Source: Mesorhizobium ventifaucium (GTDB lineage Bacteria > Pseudomonadota > Alphaproteobacteria > Rhizobiales > Rhizobiaceae). Taken from it: a stretch of 64,000 bases of DNA. The translations under genes were made by a program, and so were the position numbers. The stretch spans positions 26,348 through 90,347 of the forward strand of contig NZ_CAKXZS010000005.1 of NCBI RefSeq assembly GCF_935822925.1, given 5' to 3'. Below the pieces are notes generated by a model that saw only the letters and a list, made by a program, of their open reading frames with translations, was not told the DNA's origin and searched no databases. This document shows, piece after piece, positions 23,804 to 34,038 of this stretch (the stretch's first letter is position 1; each line of letters starts with the position of its first letter).

Positions 23804-25507
23804 ATGACATTCAACGGATGGATACAGATCCTCGTCTATTGCGGGATCGTCGTTTTGCTGGTGAAGCCGCTCGGCGGCTACATGTTTCGCGTTTTCAGCG
23901 GCGACCGCACATTGCTCTCGCCGATTTTGGCTCCTGTCGAGCGGAGCCTTTATCGCATCTCGGGGACCAGCGAGCGTGAGGAGCAGCACTGGACCACCTA
24001 TGCCGCGGCCTTGCTGTTCTTCAACCTCGCCGGCTTCCTGGTGCTCTACGTCCTGCAACGGCTGCAGGGCAGCCTGCCTTACAATCCGGCCGGCATGAGC
24101 GGCGTCGAACCCGGACTCGCCTTCAACACCGCCGCCAGCTTCATGACCAACACCAACTGGCAGAACTACGGCGGTGAAAGCACGATGTCCTATCTCGTGC
24201 AGATGGCCGGCTTCACCGTGCAGAACTTCCTGTCCGCAGCGACCGGCATCGCCATCGCAATCGCGCTAATCCGCGGCTTCACCAAGGCTTCCGGCAAATC
24301 GATCGGCAATTTCTGGGTCGACATGACCCGCTGCACGCTTTACCTGCTGTTGCCGCTCTGCATCGTGCTGACGCTGGTCTATGTCTATCTCGGCATGCCG
24401 CAGACGCTCAGCGCCTATCTCGACGCCACAACCTTGGAGGGCGCGCGGCAGACGATCGCGGTCGGCCCTGTCGCCTCGCAGATCGCCATCAAGATGCTCG
24501 GCACCAATGGTGGCGGCTTCTTCAACGCCAATGCCGCGCATCCGTTCGAAAATCCCGACGCGATCTCGAACCTGATCCAGATGGTTTCGATTTTTGCCAT
24601 CGGTGCCGCGCTGACCAACGTCTTCGGCCGCATGAACGGCGACCAGCGCCAGGGCTGGGCGATCTTGACTGCGATGGGCGTCCTGTTCATCGCCGGCGTC
24701 GCCGTCTGCTACTGGGCGGAAGCATCAGGCAACCCGCTGGTGCATGCGCTGGGCATCGACGGCAGCAATATGGAAGGCAAGGAAACGCGCTTCGGCATCG
24801 CCTTGTCGGCGCTGTTTGCGGTGATCACCACTGCCGCGTCCTGCGGCGCCGTCAACGCGATGCATGACAGCTTCACAGCGCTTGGTGGCATGATCCCGAT
24901 CATCAACATGCAGCTCGGCGAGGTCATTGTCGGCGGTGTCGGCGCCGGTCTCTACGGCATCCTGATGTACATCGTGATCGCCGTCTTCGTCGCCGGACTG
25001 ATGGTCGGACGCACGCCCGAATATCTCGGCAAGAAGATCGAGGCCAAGGAGGTCAAGATGGCGATGCTCGCCATTCTCTGCCTGCCGCTGGCGATGCTGA
25101 TCTTCACCGCCATCGCGGTGGTGCTGCCGACCGGCGTCGCTTCGATGGCCAATGCCGGCCCGCACGGCTTCTCCGAGGTTCTCTATGCCTACACCTCGGC
25201 TGCCGCCAACAACGGCTCGGCTTTTGGCGGCCTGACCGGCAACACGCCCTGGTACAACATCACGCTCGGCATCGGCATGCTGATGGGCCGCTTCCTGGTC
25301 ATCATCCCGGCTCTGGCGATCGCCGGCTCGCTGGTCGCCAAGAAGACGGTGCCAGCCTCCGCCGGCACCTTCCCGACCGACGGGCCGCTGTTCGTCGGGC
25401 TGCTGGTCGGCGTCATTCTGATCGTCGGCGGCCTCACCTTCTTCCCGGCGCTGGCAGTCGGACCGATCGTCGAGCACCTGGCTGGCATCCACGGGCAGAT
25501 GTTCTGA
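23804..25507 (+). CDS. kdpA: Potassium-transporting ATPase potassium-binding subunit KdpA
   Basis: The 567-residue inner-membrane channel-like subunit that selects and binds K+ in the KdpFABC pump. It shows the four filter-like repeats typical of this superfamily of K+ transporters, such as [19 protein letters not shown] (about residues 112-130), [20 protein letters not shown] (about 229-248) and [20 protein letters not shown] (about 464-483). Full length, no defect. Next comes a small gene not part of the classic operon, then kdpB. Confidence 0.98.
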   Translation: MTFNGWIQILVYCGIVVLLVKPLGGYMFRVFSGDRTLLSPILAPVERSLYRISGTSEREEQHWTTYAAALLFFNLAGFLVLYVLQRLQGSLPYNPAGMSGVEPGLAFNTAASFMTNTNWQNYGGESTMSYLVQMAGFTVQNFLSAATGIAIAIALIRGFTKASGKSIGNFWVDMTRCTLYLLLPLCIVLTLVYVYLGMPQTLSAYLDATTLEGARQTIAVGPVASQIAIKMLGTNGGGFFNANAAHPFENPDAISNLIQMVSIFAIGAALTNVFGRMNGDQRQGWAILTAMGVLFIAGVAVCYWAEASGNPLVHALGIDGSNMEGKETRFGIALSALFAVITTAASCGAVNAMHDSFTALGGMIPIINMQLGEVIVGGVGAGLYGILMYIVIAVFVAGLMVGRTPEYLGKKIEAKEVKMAMLAILCLPLAMLIFTAIAVVLPTGVASMANAGPHGFSEVLYAYTSAAANNGSAFGGLTGNTPWYNITLGIGMLMGRFLVIIPALAIAGSLVAKKTVPASAGTFPTDGPLFVGLLVGVILIVGGLTFFPALAVGPIVEHLAGIHGQMF

Positions 25508-25531
25508 ACCGTCCCACCTTGGATCAAAATC

Positions 25532-25774
25532 ATGTCCTGGCTCGAAACCATGCGTCGCAAGATTCGGCATCGCGCCGATCAGGAAGAGGCAACCCCGCCG
25601 CCTTTCCCGACCCCAAAGCCTTTCCCGACCCCGAAGCCTTTCCCGACCATGTCGACGTTCTTCGGCATTGCGGCAGTCATGATCGTGATCTGGCTGCTGG
25701 CCTCCGGGCTGCCGCATCTTCTTTCGGCCTACGATCGACCGGTCAACAACATCGATACTGGAGCCACTAAATGA
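25532..25774 (+). CDS. Small proline-rich membrane protein between kdpA and kdpB
   Basis: An 80-residue protein. The N-terminus [20 protein letters not shown] is basic, then come 2.7 copies of an 18-bp repeat (25601-25648) encoding PFPTPK units, then one transmembrane helix ([20 protein letters not shown]) and a C-terminal [13 protein letters not shown]. Its stop overlaps kdpB's start in ATGA form, so translation is coupled. Enteric kdp operons lack it. It may be an accessory subunit of the pump; no family is known to me. Confidence 0.75.
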   Translation: MSWLETMRRKIRHRADQEEATPPPFPTPKPFPTPKPFPTMSTFFGIAAVMIVIWLLASGLPHLLSAYDRPVNNIDTGATK

Positions 25775-27864
25775 GCCAGTCCAAATCCGCTGTCATCATG
25801 GATGCCCGCATCCTGCTGCCGGCCATCGACGGCGCCTTCCGGAAACTGAACCCGCGCACCTTGATGCGCAATCCAGTGATGTTCGTCGTCGCCGTCGTCT
25901 CGGCGCTCACGTCAGTCCTGTTCGTCAAGGATCTCGTTACTGGCGGCGGCGATCTCGGCTTCTCGCTGCAGATCATCATCTGGCTGTGGTTCACCGTGCT
26001 TTTCGCCAACTTCGCCGAAGCGGTCGCCGAAGGCCGAGGCAAGGCGCAGGCCGATTCGCTGCGCAAGGCTCGCACCGAGACCCAGGCCAAGCTGTTGAGC
26101 GGCGACGACCGCACCAGATTCAAGCTGGTGCCCGGCACCAGCCTGAAGGTCGGCGACGTGGTGCTCGTCGAGGCCGGCGACATCATTCCATCGGACGGCG
26201 AGGTGATCGAAGGCGTCGCTTCGGTCAACGAGGCGGCGATCACCGGCGAATCCGCTCCGGTGATCCGTGAATCCGGCGGCGACCGTTCGGCGGTGACCGG
26301 CGGCACGCAGGTTCTGTCCGACTGGATCCGCGTGCGCATCACCGCGGCCTCCGGCCAAACGTTCCTCGACCGCATGATCTCGCTGGTCGAAGGCGCTGCG
26401 CGCCAGAAGACGCCCAACGAGATCGCGCTCACCATCCTGCTCGTCGGCATGACGCTGATCTTCGTGCTGGCGACGGCAACGATCCCGAGTTTCGCCGCCT
26501 ATTCGGGCGGCCACATTTCGGTGACCGTCCTCGTCGCCCTGTTCGTCACCTTGATCCCAACGACGATCGGCGCGCTGCTTTCGGCCATCGGCATCGCCGG
26601 CATGGATCGCCTGGTGCGGTTCAACGTGCTGGCGATGTCGGGCCGCGCCGTCGAGGCGGCGGGTGACGTCGACACGCTGCTGCTCGACAAGACCGGCACG
26701 ATCACGCTCGGCAATCGCCAGGCGACGGCATTCCGCCCGGTCAAGGGCGTCACCGAGCAGGAGTTGGCCGACGCGGCGCAGTTGGCCTCGCTTGCCGATG
26801 AAACGCCGGAAGGCCGCTCGATCGTCGTGCTGGCGAAGGAGAAATACGCCATCCGTGCCCGCGACATGGCAACACTGCATGCCGCTTTCGTGCCCTTCAC
26901 CGCGCAAACCCGCATGAGCGGCGTCGACATCGACGGCTCATCGGTTCGCAAGGGCGCGGTCGATTCGGTGCTCGCCCACGTCAATCAGTCGACCGTCGCC
27001 ACGCATGGTGCGCGCCCCAGCAGCGACACCGTCCGCGACCTGCAGGCGATCGCCGACGACGTCGCCAAATCCGGCGGCACGCCGCTGGCGGTCGAGCGCG
27101 ATGGACGCCTGCTCGGCGTCGTCCATCTCAAGGACATCGTCAAGGGCGGCATCAGGGAACGCTTCGCCGAACTGCGCAAGATGGGGATCCGCACGGTGAT
27201 GATCACCGGCGACAACCCGATGACGGCGGCGGCGATCGCGGCCGAGGCCGGTGTCGACGATTTCCTTGCCCAGGCGACGCCCGAGGACAAGCTGAAGCTC
27301 ATCCGCGACGAACAGGCCAAGGGCAAGCTCGTGGCCATGTGCGGCGACGGCACCAATGACGCGCCTGCCCTTGCGCAGGCCGATGTCGGCGTTGCCATGA
27401 ACACCGGCACGGTCGCCGCACGCGAAGCCGGCAATATGGTCGACCTCGACAGCGATCCGACCAAGCTGATCGAGATCGTGGAAATCGGCAAGGCGCTGCT
27501 GATGACGCGCGGCTCGCTGACGACCTTCTCCATAGCCAACGACGTGGCCAAGTATTTTGCCATCATCCCGGCCATATTCGCCGTCTTCTACATCGCGCCG
27601 GGGCAGACATCAGGTCCGCTGCAGGCGCTTAACATCATGCATCTGGCGACGCCGCAGAGCGCCATTCTCTCGGCCATCATCTTCAACGCACTGATCATCA
27701 TCGCGCTGATCCCGCTGTCGCTGAGAGGCGTCAGGTATCGCGCGATCGGCGCGGGCGCGCTGCTCAGCCGCAACCTTCTTGTCTACGGCCTCGGCGGCAT
27801 CATCGTCCCCTTCGTCGGCATCAAGGCGATCGACATGGCCATCACCGCGCTTGGCCTCGCATAA
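25771..27864 (+). CDS. kdpB: Potassium-transporting ATPase ATP-binding subunit KdpB
   Basis: The 697-residue P-type ATPase subunit that energises K+ uptake. The phosphorylated Asp is in DKTGT (near residue 306). TGES lies in the actuator domain (near 160) and [16 protein letters not shown] (near 526) is the hinge motif. Transmembrane helices lie near both ends. The start overlaps the stop of the preceding small gene; kdpC follows after 12 bp. Confidence 0.98.
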   Translation: MSQSKSAVIMDARILLPAIDGAFRKLNPRTLMRNPVMFVVAVVSALTSVLFVKDLVTGGGDLGFSLQIIIWLWFTVLFANFAEAVAEGRGKAQADSLRKARTETQAKLLSGDDRTRFKLVPGTSLKVGDVVLVEAGDIIPSDGEVIEGVASVNEAAITGESAPVIRESGGDRSAVTGGTQVLSDWIRVRITAASGQTFLDRMISLVEGAARQKTPNEIALTILLVGMTLIFVLATATIPSFAAYSGGHISVTVLVALFVTLIPTTIGALLSAIGIAGMDRLVRFNVLAMSGRAVEAAGDVDTLLLDKTGTITLGNRQATAFRPVKGVTEQELADAAQLASLADETPEGRSIVVLAKEKYAIRARDMATLHAAFVPFTAQTRMSGVDIDGSSVRKGAVDSVLAHVNQSTVATHGARPSSDTVRDLQAIADDVAKSGGTPLAVERDGRLLGVVHLKDIVKGGIRERFAELRKMGIRTVMITGDNPMTAAAIAAEAGVDDFLAQATPEDKLKLIRDEQAKGKLVAMCGDGTNDAPALAQADVGVAMNTGTVAAREAGNMVDLDSDPTKLIEIVEIGKALLMTRGSLTTFSIANDVAKYFAIIPAIFAVFYIAPGQTSGPLQALNIMHLATPQSAILSAIIFNALIIIALIPLSLRGVRYRAIGAGALLSRNLLVYGLGGIIVPFVGIKAIDMAITALGLA

Positions 27865-27876
27865 GGAATTAAGTCC

Positions 27877-28446
27877 ATGCTCAAGCAAATCAGACCCGCG
27901 ATCACCATGATCGTTTTCTTCACCATCCTTACCGGCCTGATCTATCCGATCGGCATGACCGGCATCGCCCAGGCCTTGTTCCCGCGCCAGGCCAATGGCA
28001 GCCTGATCGAGAGGGACGGCAAGGTCGTCGGCTCCGAACTGATCGGCCAGGCTTTTGCCAGCGAGCGCTATTTCCATGGCCGGCCGTCGGCTGCGGGCGA
28101 CGGCTACAACGCCGCCGCTTCGAGCGGCTCGAATCTCGGACCGACCAACGCCAAGCTGATCGACCGCGTCAAGGGCGATGCCGACAGGCTGAAAGCGGAG
28201 AACCCGAACGTGCCGGTGCCGATCGATCTGGTCACGACCTCAGGCAGCGGCCTCGATCCACATATCAGCCCCGAGGCCGCCTATTTCCAGGTCGCCAGGG
28301 TGGCCAATGCCAGGGGCGTCGACGAAGCCAGGGTCAAGTCCCTTGTCGACAGCCATTTGGAGGACCGCGAGCTCGGCTTGATGGGAGAGCCTGTGGTCAA
28401 TGTGCTGGCGCTTAACCTGGCGCTGGACGAGGCCATCAAGCAATGA
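27877..28446 (+). CDS. kdpC: Potassium-transporting ATPase subunit KdpC
   Basis: A 189-residue subunit with one N-terminal transmembrane helix ([19 protein letters not shown]) and a periplasmic domain. Family motifs are [22 protein letters not shown] (about residues 62-83) and [15 protein letters not shown] (about 120-134). KdpC supports ion binding and complex assembly. Its ribosome site AAGGAATTAAGTCC partly overlaps the kdpB stop. Confidence 0.98.
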   Translation: MLKQIRPAITMIVFFTILTGLIYPIGMTGIAQALFPRQANGSLIERDGKVVGSELIGQAFASERYFHGRPSAAGDGYNAAASSGSNLGPTNAKLIDRVKGDADRLKAENPNVPVPIDLVTTSGSGLDPHISPEAAYFQVARVANARGVDEARVKSLVDSHLEDRELGLMGEPVVNVLALNLALDEAIKQ

Positions 28447-28515
28447 ATGGTGGGAAGCAATGAGCGGTCGGCTGGGGATCGACACCATCCCCGGCGCCAT
28501 TCATGATCGATTGTG

Positions 28516-31233
28516 ATGCCGGACGACAGAAGCAACGAAACCCGACCCTCACCCGACGCCCTGCTTGACCGTGCGGAGCGGGAGGCGCGCGGTCGTCTGC
28601 GGATTTTTCTGGGCGCCGCACCCGGTGTCGGCAAGACCTATGAAATGCTGATGTCGGGCCGTGCAAGATTGGCCGATGGAGTGGACGTGGTGATCGGCGT
28701 CGTCGAGACGCACGGCCGCAAGGAAACCCAGGTGCTGGTCGACGGCTATGAGGTGATTCCCCGTCGTCGGGTCGACTACAAGGGGCGCATCCTCGAGGAA
28801 ATGGACCTCGATGCCATCCTTGCCCGGCGCCCGGCGCTGGTCCTCGTCGATGAGCTTGCCCATACCAACGCGCCGGGCAGCCGCCATCCCAAGCGCTATC
28901 TCGACGTTCAGGAAATCCTGACGCATGGCATCGACGTCTACACCACGCTCAACATCCAGCATGTCGAAAGCCTGAACGATGTCGTGGCGCAGATCACGCG
29001 CGTCAGGGTGCGCGAGACGGTTCCAGACTCCATCATCGACCAGGCCGACGACATCGAGATCATCGATCTCACGCCCGACGACCTGATCAAGCGGCTCGAG
29101 GAAGGCAAGGTCTATATCCCCAGCACCGCCCGGCGCGCGATCGAGAATTATTTCTCGCCGGGCAATCTGACGGCGCTCAGGGAACTGGCGCTGCGCCGCA
29201 CCGCCCAGCGCGTCGACGAGCAGTTGCTGACCCACATGCAGGCCCACGCCATACCCGGGCCCTGGGCGGCGGGGGAAAGGGTTCTCGTCTGCGTCGATGC
29301 ACGTCCGGGCGGGGCGGCCCGCGTCCGCTATGCGCGGAGATTGGCCGACCGGCTCCGCGCCCCCTGGACGGCGCTTCATGTCGATACCCCTCGTTCAGCC
29401 GCCACGTCCGAGGAGGCCAAGGATCGGCTGGCGACGCTGCTGCGCCTTGCCGAGCAACTCGGCGCCGAGGTAACGACCATTCCAGGTCAGAACGTCGCGC
29501 AGGACATCGTTCGCCATGCGACCGCGAACAACTTCACCCATATCGTGATCGGCAGGCCGACCCGATCGCGCTGGCGGGAATTGATCGAAGGCTCGTTGAC
29601 TTATGATCTCATCCGCAATGCCGGCGACATCAGCGTCCATGTCATTTCGGGAAACGAACGCAACGCCGAGGCGACGTCAAGGACCGTCAGGGCGGCGGAC
29701 GAGCAGTCGCAATTCGAGATCTGGCCCTATCTCAAGGCCACGGCCTATGTTGTTGGCTCGCTCGCCTTCGCCGCCCTTCTCCACCAGTTTCTCGACGTTC
29801 GCAATCTGGCGATCATCTTTCTCATCGGGGTTCTGACGTCGGCGGTGACGGGCGGTCTCTGGCCGGCCTTGTATGCCTGCCTCATCAGCGCCATTGCTTT
29901 CAACTATTTCTTCCTGGAACCACGTTACACGCTGACGATCCAGGATCCGGAGAGCATCGTGGCGCTGGCTGCCTTCCTGGTTGTTGCGGTCATTGCCAGC
30001 AATCTGACAGTGCGCGTGCAGCGACAGGCGGTCGCTGCCCGCTCGCGGGCACGCGCCACGGAAGATATCTATCTTTTCTCGAAGAAGCTCGCCGGCGCCG
30101 GCACGCTTGACGACGTGCTCTGGGCGACTGCCTTCCAGATAGCCTCGATGCTGAAGTTGCGCGTGGTGCTGCTGCTGCCGGAAAACGGCACGATCACCGT
30201 CAAGGCTGGTTACCCACCCGACGACACGCTGGCCGAGGCCGACATCGCGGCCGCCCGTTGGGCCTGGGAGCACGATCGTCCCGCGGGCCGCGGCGCCGAC
30301 ACGCTTCCCGGAGCAAGACGCCTGTATCTACCGTTGCGGACCGGGCGCACCGCCGTCGGCGTCGTCGGCCTCGACAACGACAAGCAAGGCCCGTTGCTGA
30401 CTCCCGAACAGAAGCGCCTCCTCGACGCGCTTGCGGATCAAGCGGCAGTCGCCATCGAGCGCATCCAGCTTGTTGCCGACGTCGACCGGGCCAAGCTCGA
30501 GGCCGAGGCGGACCGCCTGCGCTCGGCGCTGCTGACCTCGATTTCCCATGACCTGAAAACGCCGCTTGCCGCCATCATGGGCGCCGCCGGCACATTGCGG
30601 GAATTTGCGCCGGCGCTTCCCGAAACGGACCGGGCGGACCTGCTGTCGACAGTGCTCGACGAATCGGAACGGCTGAACCGCTTCATCGCCAATTTGCTCG
30701 ACATGACCAAGATCGAGTCCGGTGCGATGGAGCCGAACTACGCATTCCACTATGTCGGCGACATTGTCGGCACCGCCTTGGATCGAGCCCGAAAAATCGT
30801 CGGCGAACACAAGGCCGAAATGGACATTCCCACGGATCTGCCGATGCTGAGGGTCGACCCCGTCCTATTCGAGCAGGCGCTGTTCAATCTGCTCGACAAT
30901 GCCGCCAAATTTGCGCCGCCTGGTTCGACGATCCGCCTGCAGGGCTGGGCCGACAATGGATCCGTCATCTTGCAGATCATGGACGAGGGGCCAGGCATTC
31001 CGCCAGCGGATCTGGAACGCATTTTCGACACGTTCCACCGGGTGCGCAAGGGCGATCAGGTCCGTGCCGGCACCGGGCTCGGGCTGTCGATCTGCCGTGG
31101 CTTCATCGAGGCGATGGGCGGGACGATTTCGGCGGCCAACAGGACCGACCGCTCGGGTGCGGTTTTTACCATCAGGATGCCGGTACCGGCAGACCAACAT
31201 GTGGACGACCCCGACATGGATGACCTGCCATGA
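28516..31233 (+). CDS. kdpD: Osmosensitive K+ sensor histidine kinase KdpD
   Basis: Senses K+ limitation and osmotic stress and phosphorylates KdpE. In order along 905 residues: the KdpD N-terminal domain with GAAPGVGKTYEML and DELAHTNAPGSRHPKR, a universal-stress domain (about 250-370), four transmembrane helices (about 400-500), a GAF domain, the dimerisation domain with SISHDLKTPLA (His near 678), and the ATPase domain (DNAAKFAPPG, DEGPGIP, GTGLGLSIC). I use ATG 28516; the GTG three bases earlier is less likely. The gap to kdpC is 69 bp. Confidence 0.97.
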   Translation: MPDDRSNETRPSPDALLDRAEREARGRLRIFLGAAPGVGKTYEMLMSGRARLADGVDVVIGVVETHGRKETQVLVDGYEVIPRRRVDYKGRILEEMDLDAILARRPALVLVDELAHTNAPGSRHPKRYLDVQEILTHGIDVYTTLNIQHVESLNDVVAQITRVRVRETVPDSIIDQADDIEIIDLTPDDLIKRLEEGKVYIPSTARRAIENYFSPGNLTALRELALRRTAQRVDEQLLTHMQAHAIPGPWAAGERVLVCVDARPGGAARVRYARRLADRLRAPWTALHVDTPRSAATSEEAKDRLATLLRLAEQLGAEVTTIPGQNVAQDIVRHATANNFTHIVIGRPTRSRWRELIEGSLTYDLIRNAGDISVHVISGNERNAEATSRTVRAADEQSQFEIWPYLKATAYVVGSLAFAALLHQFLDVRNLAIIFLIGVLTSAVTGGLWPALYACLISAIAFNYFFLEPRYTLTIQDPESIVALAAFLVVAVIASNLTVRVQRQAVAARSRARATEDIYLFSKKLAGAGTLDDVLWATAFQIASMLKLRVVLLLPENGTITVKAGYPPDDTLAEADIAAARWAWEHDRPAGRGADTLPGARRLYLPLRTGRTAVGVVGLDNDKQGPLLTPEQKRLLDALADQAAVAIERIQLVADVDRAKLEAEADRLRSALLTSISHDLKTPLAAIMGAAGTLREFAPALPETDRADLLSTVLDESERLNRFIANLLDMTKIESGAMEPNYAFHYVGDIVGTALDRARKIVGEHKAEMDIPTDLPMLRVDPVLFEQALFNLLDNAAKFAPPGSTIRLQGWADNGSVILQIMDEGPGIPPADLERIFDTFHRVRKGDQVRAGTGLGLSICRGFIEAMGGTISAANRTDRSGAVFTIRMPVPADQHVDDPDMDDLP

Positions 31234-31922
31234 CGAACCTGGACGTCAGGATATTGGTCGTCGATGACGAACCGCCGATCCGCAAACTGCTTCGCGTCGG
31301 TCTTGGCAGCCAGGGCTATGCGATCAGCGAGGCGCCGAACGCCAGGACGGCAATCGAGCTCATGGACACGGAAAAGCCGGACCTGATCCTGCTCGATCTC
31401 GGCCTGCCCGGCATGGACGGCCACGAATTGCTGCGCAAATGGCGCGACGACGGCCTGGATGTTCCCGTCGTCATCCTTTCCAGCCGAACCGACGAGGCCG
31501 GCATCGTCTCGGCACTTGATCTCGGCGCCGACGACTATGTCACCAAGCCGTTCGGCATGAACGAGCTTGTCGCGCGCATCCGCGTGGCGCTCCGCCACAA
31601 GTTCCAGCAGCAAGGCGAGAAGCCGGTCTTTCACACCGGCGATCTCACGGTCGACCTGGTGAAGCGCATCGTCATGATCGAGGGCAGGGAGATAAAGCTC
31701 TCGCCGAAGGAGTACGACATCCTGCGTATCCTCGTGCAGCACGCCGGCAAGGTTCTCACCCACCAGTTTCTTTTGAAGCAGGTCTGGGGCGATTCGACCG
31801 ACGTGCAGTATCTCAGGGTCTATGTGCGGCAGCTCAGGCAAAAGATCGAGAAAACGCCAGACCAACCGCGTTACATCACGACCGAAACCGGCGTCGGGTA
31901 TCGCCTGCGCGAAGTGGACTGA
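31230..31922 (+). CDS. kdpE: Response regulator KdpE
   Basis: The 230-residue OmpR-type regulator that switches on kdp. The receiver domain has DDEPP, the phospho-acceptor Asp in LILLDLGLPGMDG (near residue 52) and the Lys in YVTKPFG. The DNA-binding winged helix covers about residues 130-228 (LSPKEYDILRILVQHAGKVL). ATG 31230 overlaps the kdpD stop by four bases. It closes the operon. Confidence 0.97.
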   Translation: MTNLDVRILVVDDEPPIRKLLRVGLGSQGYAISEAPNARTAIELMDTEKPDLILLDLGLPGMDGHELLRKWRDDGLDVPVVILSSRTDEAGIVSALDLGADDYVTKPFGMNELVARIRVALRHKFQQQGEKPVFHTGDLTVDLVKRIVMIEGREIKLSPKEYDILRILVQHAGKVLTHQFLLKQVWGDSTDVQYLRVYVRQLRQKIEKTPDQPRYITTETGVGYRLREVD

Positions 31923-31952
31923 ATGCTGGAAAGCATGACTTTACGACCAGGC

Positions 31953-32541
31953 TCAATCGGCTGAGAGTTCCGCGGTCCGGACAAGCGCGCCGCTGAAGCC
32001 GGCCAGCGAGATGGAAAAGGCGGGATCCGCTGCGCAACCGCATTGATCTCCAACGTGGAGGCGGACTCCAGCAGCGGCGTGATTTTCGTATCGAGTGCCA
32101 TGTAGGTCAGACGCGGCGGGCCCGTCTAACCCCACTGCAGGGCGCGCGTCTACCATCAGCCGCCTGTTGCGGCTGATCCAGCGCTCCACAACCAGGGGTC
32201 CCGGTCGCACGGCGAAGCCGACTTGATCAGCTTTTCGTTTAACGATCTTGACAGCGATCGAGATGGCTTCGGCCACACGCGGTCCGTGATGTCCAGGATC
32301 GGCGAACAACCTTCGGTTAATGGGAACGGTCGACGCGAGGCGTTCAGGACCGGACCCGGCGCCGTCCCGACCTGGATGCTGGCGGCGCGCGGATAAGGCA
32401 CGAGAGCCCGACCTTCGGTGTAGACCAGCCGATGGCGCGCTTGCGGCCTTTGATCTCCTTGCCGGCGGCATAGCTGCGGCCGCCAGTCCTCGCAGGTCCT
32501 CACGGTCTGGCGCAAGTCGCGCGTCGCGAGTACGCGCATAA
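31953..32541 (-). pseudogene. Decayed IS5-family transposase
   Basis: Pieces of an IS5-type (IS427-like) transposase are spread over the three minus frames: KEIKGRKRAIG, then YTEGRALVPYPRAASIQ, then GPRVAEAISIAVKIVKRKAD and QVGFAVRPGPLVVERWISRN. At least two frameshifts and several stops break it. The DDE catalytic residues cannot be assembled in one frame. I saw no clear inverted repeats or target duplication. It fills most of the 811-bp gap after kdpE. Confidence 0.72.
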
Positions 32542-32733
32542 TTGAATATCAGATTGGTTGCATTACAGTATGAAACTTTGCGTTATCACGCCTCAACAAA
32601 TTCTCTTTAACAAAATCCAGGGTTAACAGCTGCCTGCCCCAGCTTAGCCACAGTCGGTTTTTACCAAGCATGATGGGGGAATTCTACAGCTTGGCGGGAA
32701 CGTCCAAAAACGAAACAGTGGAGCGACAACCTG

Positions 32734-33960
32734 ATGCCGCAACATAGCGCACATGAACAATATCTACTTGAACTTATCAACGCAGGGAGGGCTAAGGCCG
32801 GCGTGCAGCCGCTGGCCTTTGACAATGATCTCAGCGAGGCGGCTGAGGGGCACAGCAGATGGATGCTTGCAACCGACACCTTTTCTCACACGGGGTCGGG
32901 AGGCTCCACGCCCACCCAGCGTATGAAGGCTGCTGGCTACACCCTCGCGGGCTCCTGGGCGACAGGGGAGAACATCGCATGGGCTACGACCAGATCACCG
33001 ACAGGCTATAATGACGAAATACTGCTTCTGCACAACAACCTGATGAACTCCTCGGGTCATCGTGCCAACATCCTCAACGGGAACTTCCGCGAGGTAGGTC
33101 TTGGCTTCGAGGTTGGCGATTACCGGGGACGCTCCAGCGGTTTCGTGGCGGAGAATTTCGCCAAGACTGGATCAGACCTGTTCCTGACCGGTGTGGCGAT
33201 CGACGACAAGGACGGCGACAGGTTCTACGATCCCGGTGAAGGTCTATCCGGTCTCACCATCACAGCGAAGAGTTCGACGGGCACGACGTTTACGACCAAG
33301 ACCATGACCGCCGGCGGTTACGACCTCGCTCTCAAGCCGGGCACCTACACAGTAACCTTCTCGGGGGCGGGCATCGAAGCTTCGACGCGCACCGTCTCTG
33401 TCGGGAGCAAGAACGTCAAACTCGATCTCGTCGACCCGAAACAGGGAGCCGTCGCTGCCGTTCAGGATGAACCGGCGACCGTTTCCGATCCGGCGCCGCA
33501 GCAGGACCCGACGCCAACGGCGCAAGCTGAACCGGCCCCGACAACCCAGCCGGATTCTGGGCGGCCGGATTCTGGGCAGCCGGTTTCTGGCTCCGAGTGG
33601 CTTGCAACCTTCTTCAGCAAACACGGCACAAACTTCCGCTCTGGCCAGACCTTGGCCGAACATGAGGAGGGTGAAGGAACGCCTGGCACGGCTAAGGAGA
33701 GTGGTGCACAGGTGGCGCTTGAGGGCGATAACATCGTGTTTCCACAACTCGGGAACGCTCTGGGCCAACTCGACGACGCTATCGAGCAGGTCCGCGACGA
33801 TGCATCGACCGCGTTAGCAACTGCGGGCGATCCGAAACCGTCATTTGATTGGGCAGAGTACGCACATACGCAAGCGGGCGATGGCGACGCGCTGGTTGCG
33901 AAGCTCATCGAGCAACTGTCTGCGCATAACAACAGCACGATCGCCGATCAGGCCGCGTAG
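32734..33960 (+). CDS. CAP/SCP-domain protein, likely type I secretion substrate
   Basis: A 408-residue protein. The CAP domain (about residues 5-145) has GHSRWMLATDTFSHTGSGG, GENIAW and MNSSGHRANIL, the usual His/Glu pocket. A beta-rich module follows (about 155-235: DKDGDRFYDPGEGLSGLTI), like Cna/SdrD-type repeats, then a Pro/Gln-rich linker with PDSG repeats and a helical end. There is no Sec signal and no RTX nonapeptide. It lies 78 bp before the type I exporter genes and is the obvious candidate cargo. GGAG lies upstream of ATG 32734. Confidence 0.88.
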   Translation: MPQHSAHEQYLLELINAGRAKAGVQPLAFDNDLSEAAEGHSRWMLATDTFSHTGSGGSTPTQRMKAAGYTLAGSWATGENIAWATTRSPTGYNDEILLLHNNLMNSSGHRANILNGNFREVGLGFEVGDYRGRSSGFVAENFAKTGSDLFLTGVAIDDKDGDRFYDPGEGLSGLTITAKSSTGTTFTTKTMTAGGYDLALKPGTYTVTFSGAGIEASTRTVSVGSKNVKLDLVDPKQGAVAAVQDEPATVSDPAPQQDPTPTAQAEPAPTTQPDSGRPDSGQPVSGSEWLATFFSKHGTNFRSGQTLAEHEEGEGTPGTAKESGAQVALEGDNIVFPQLGNALGQLDDAIEQVRDDASTALATAGDPKPSFDWAEYAHTQAGDGDALVAKLIEQLSAHNNSTIADQAA

Positions 33961-34038
33961 CCGATGCCGGACGATGCGGGCTTGCAGCTATTGGCCCGCA
34001 TCGCCTGCTGACGCGCGCGGCTGTTCGAGGGGACATCA

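Noticed and set aside
24725..25717. 330-codon minus-strand frame opposite kdpA
   Set aside because: Shadow of kdpA; His/Asp-rich with no family resemblance.
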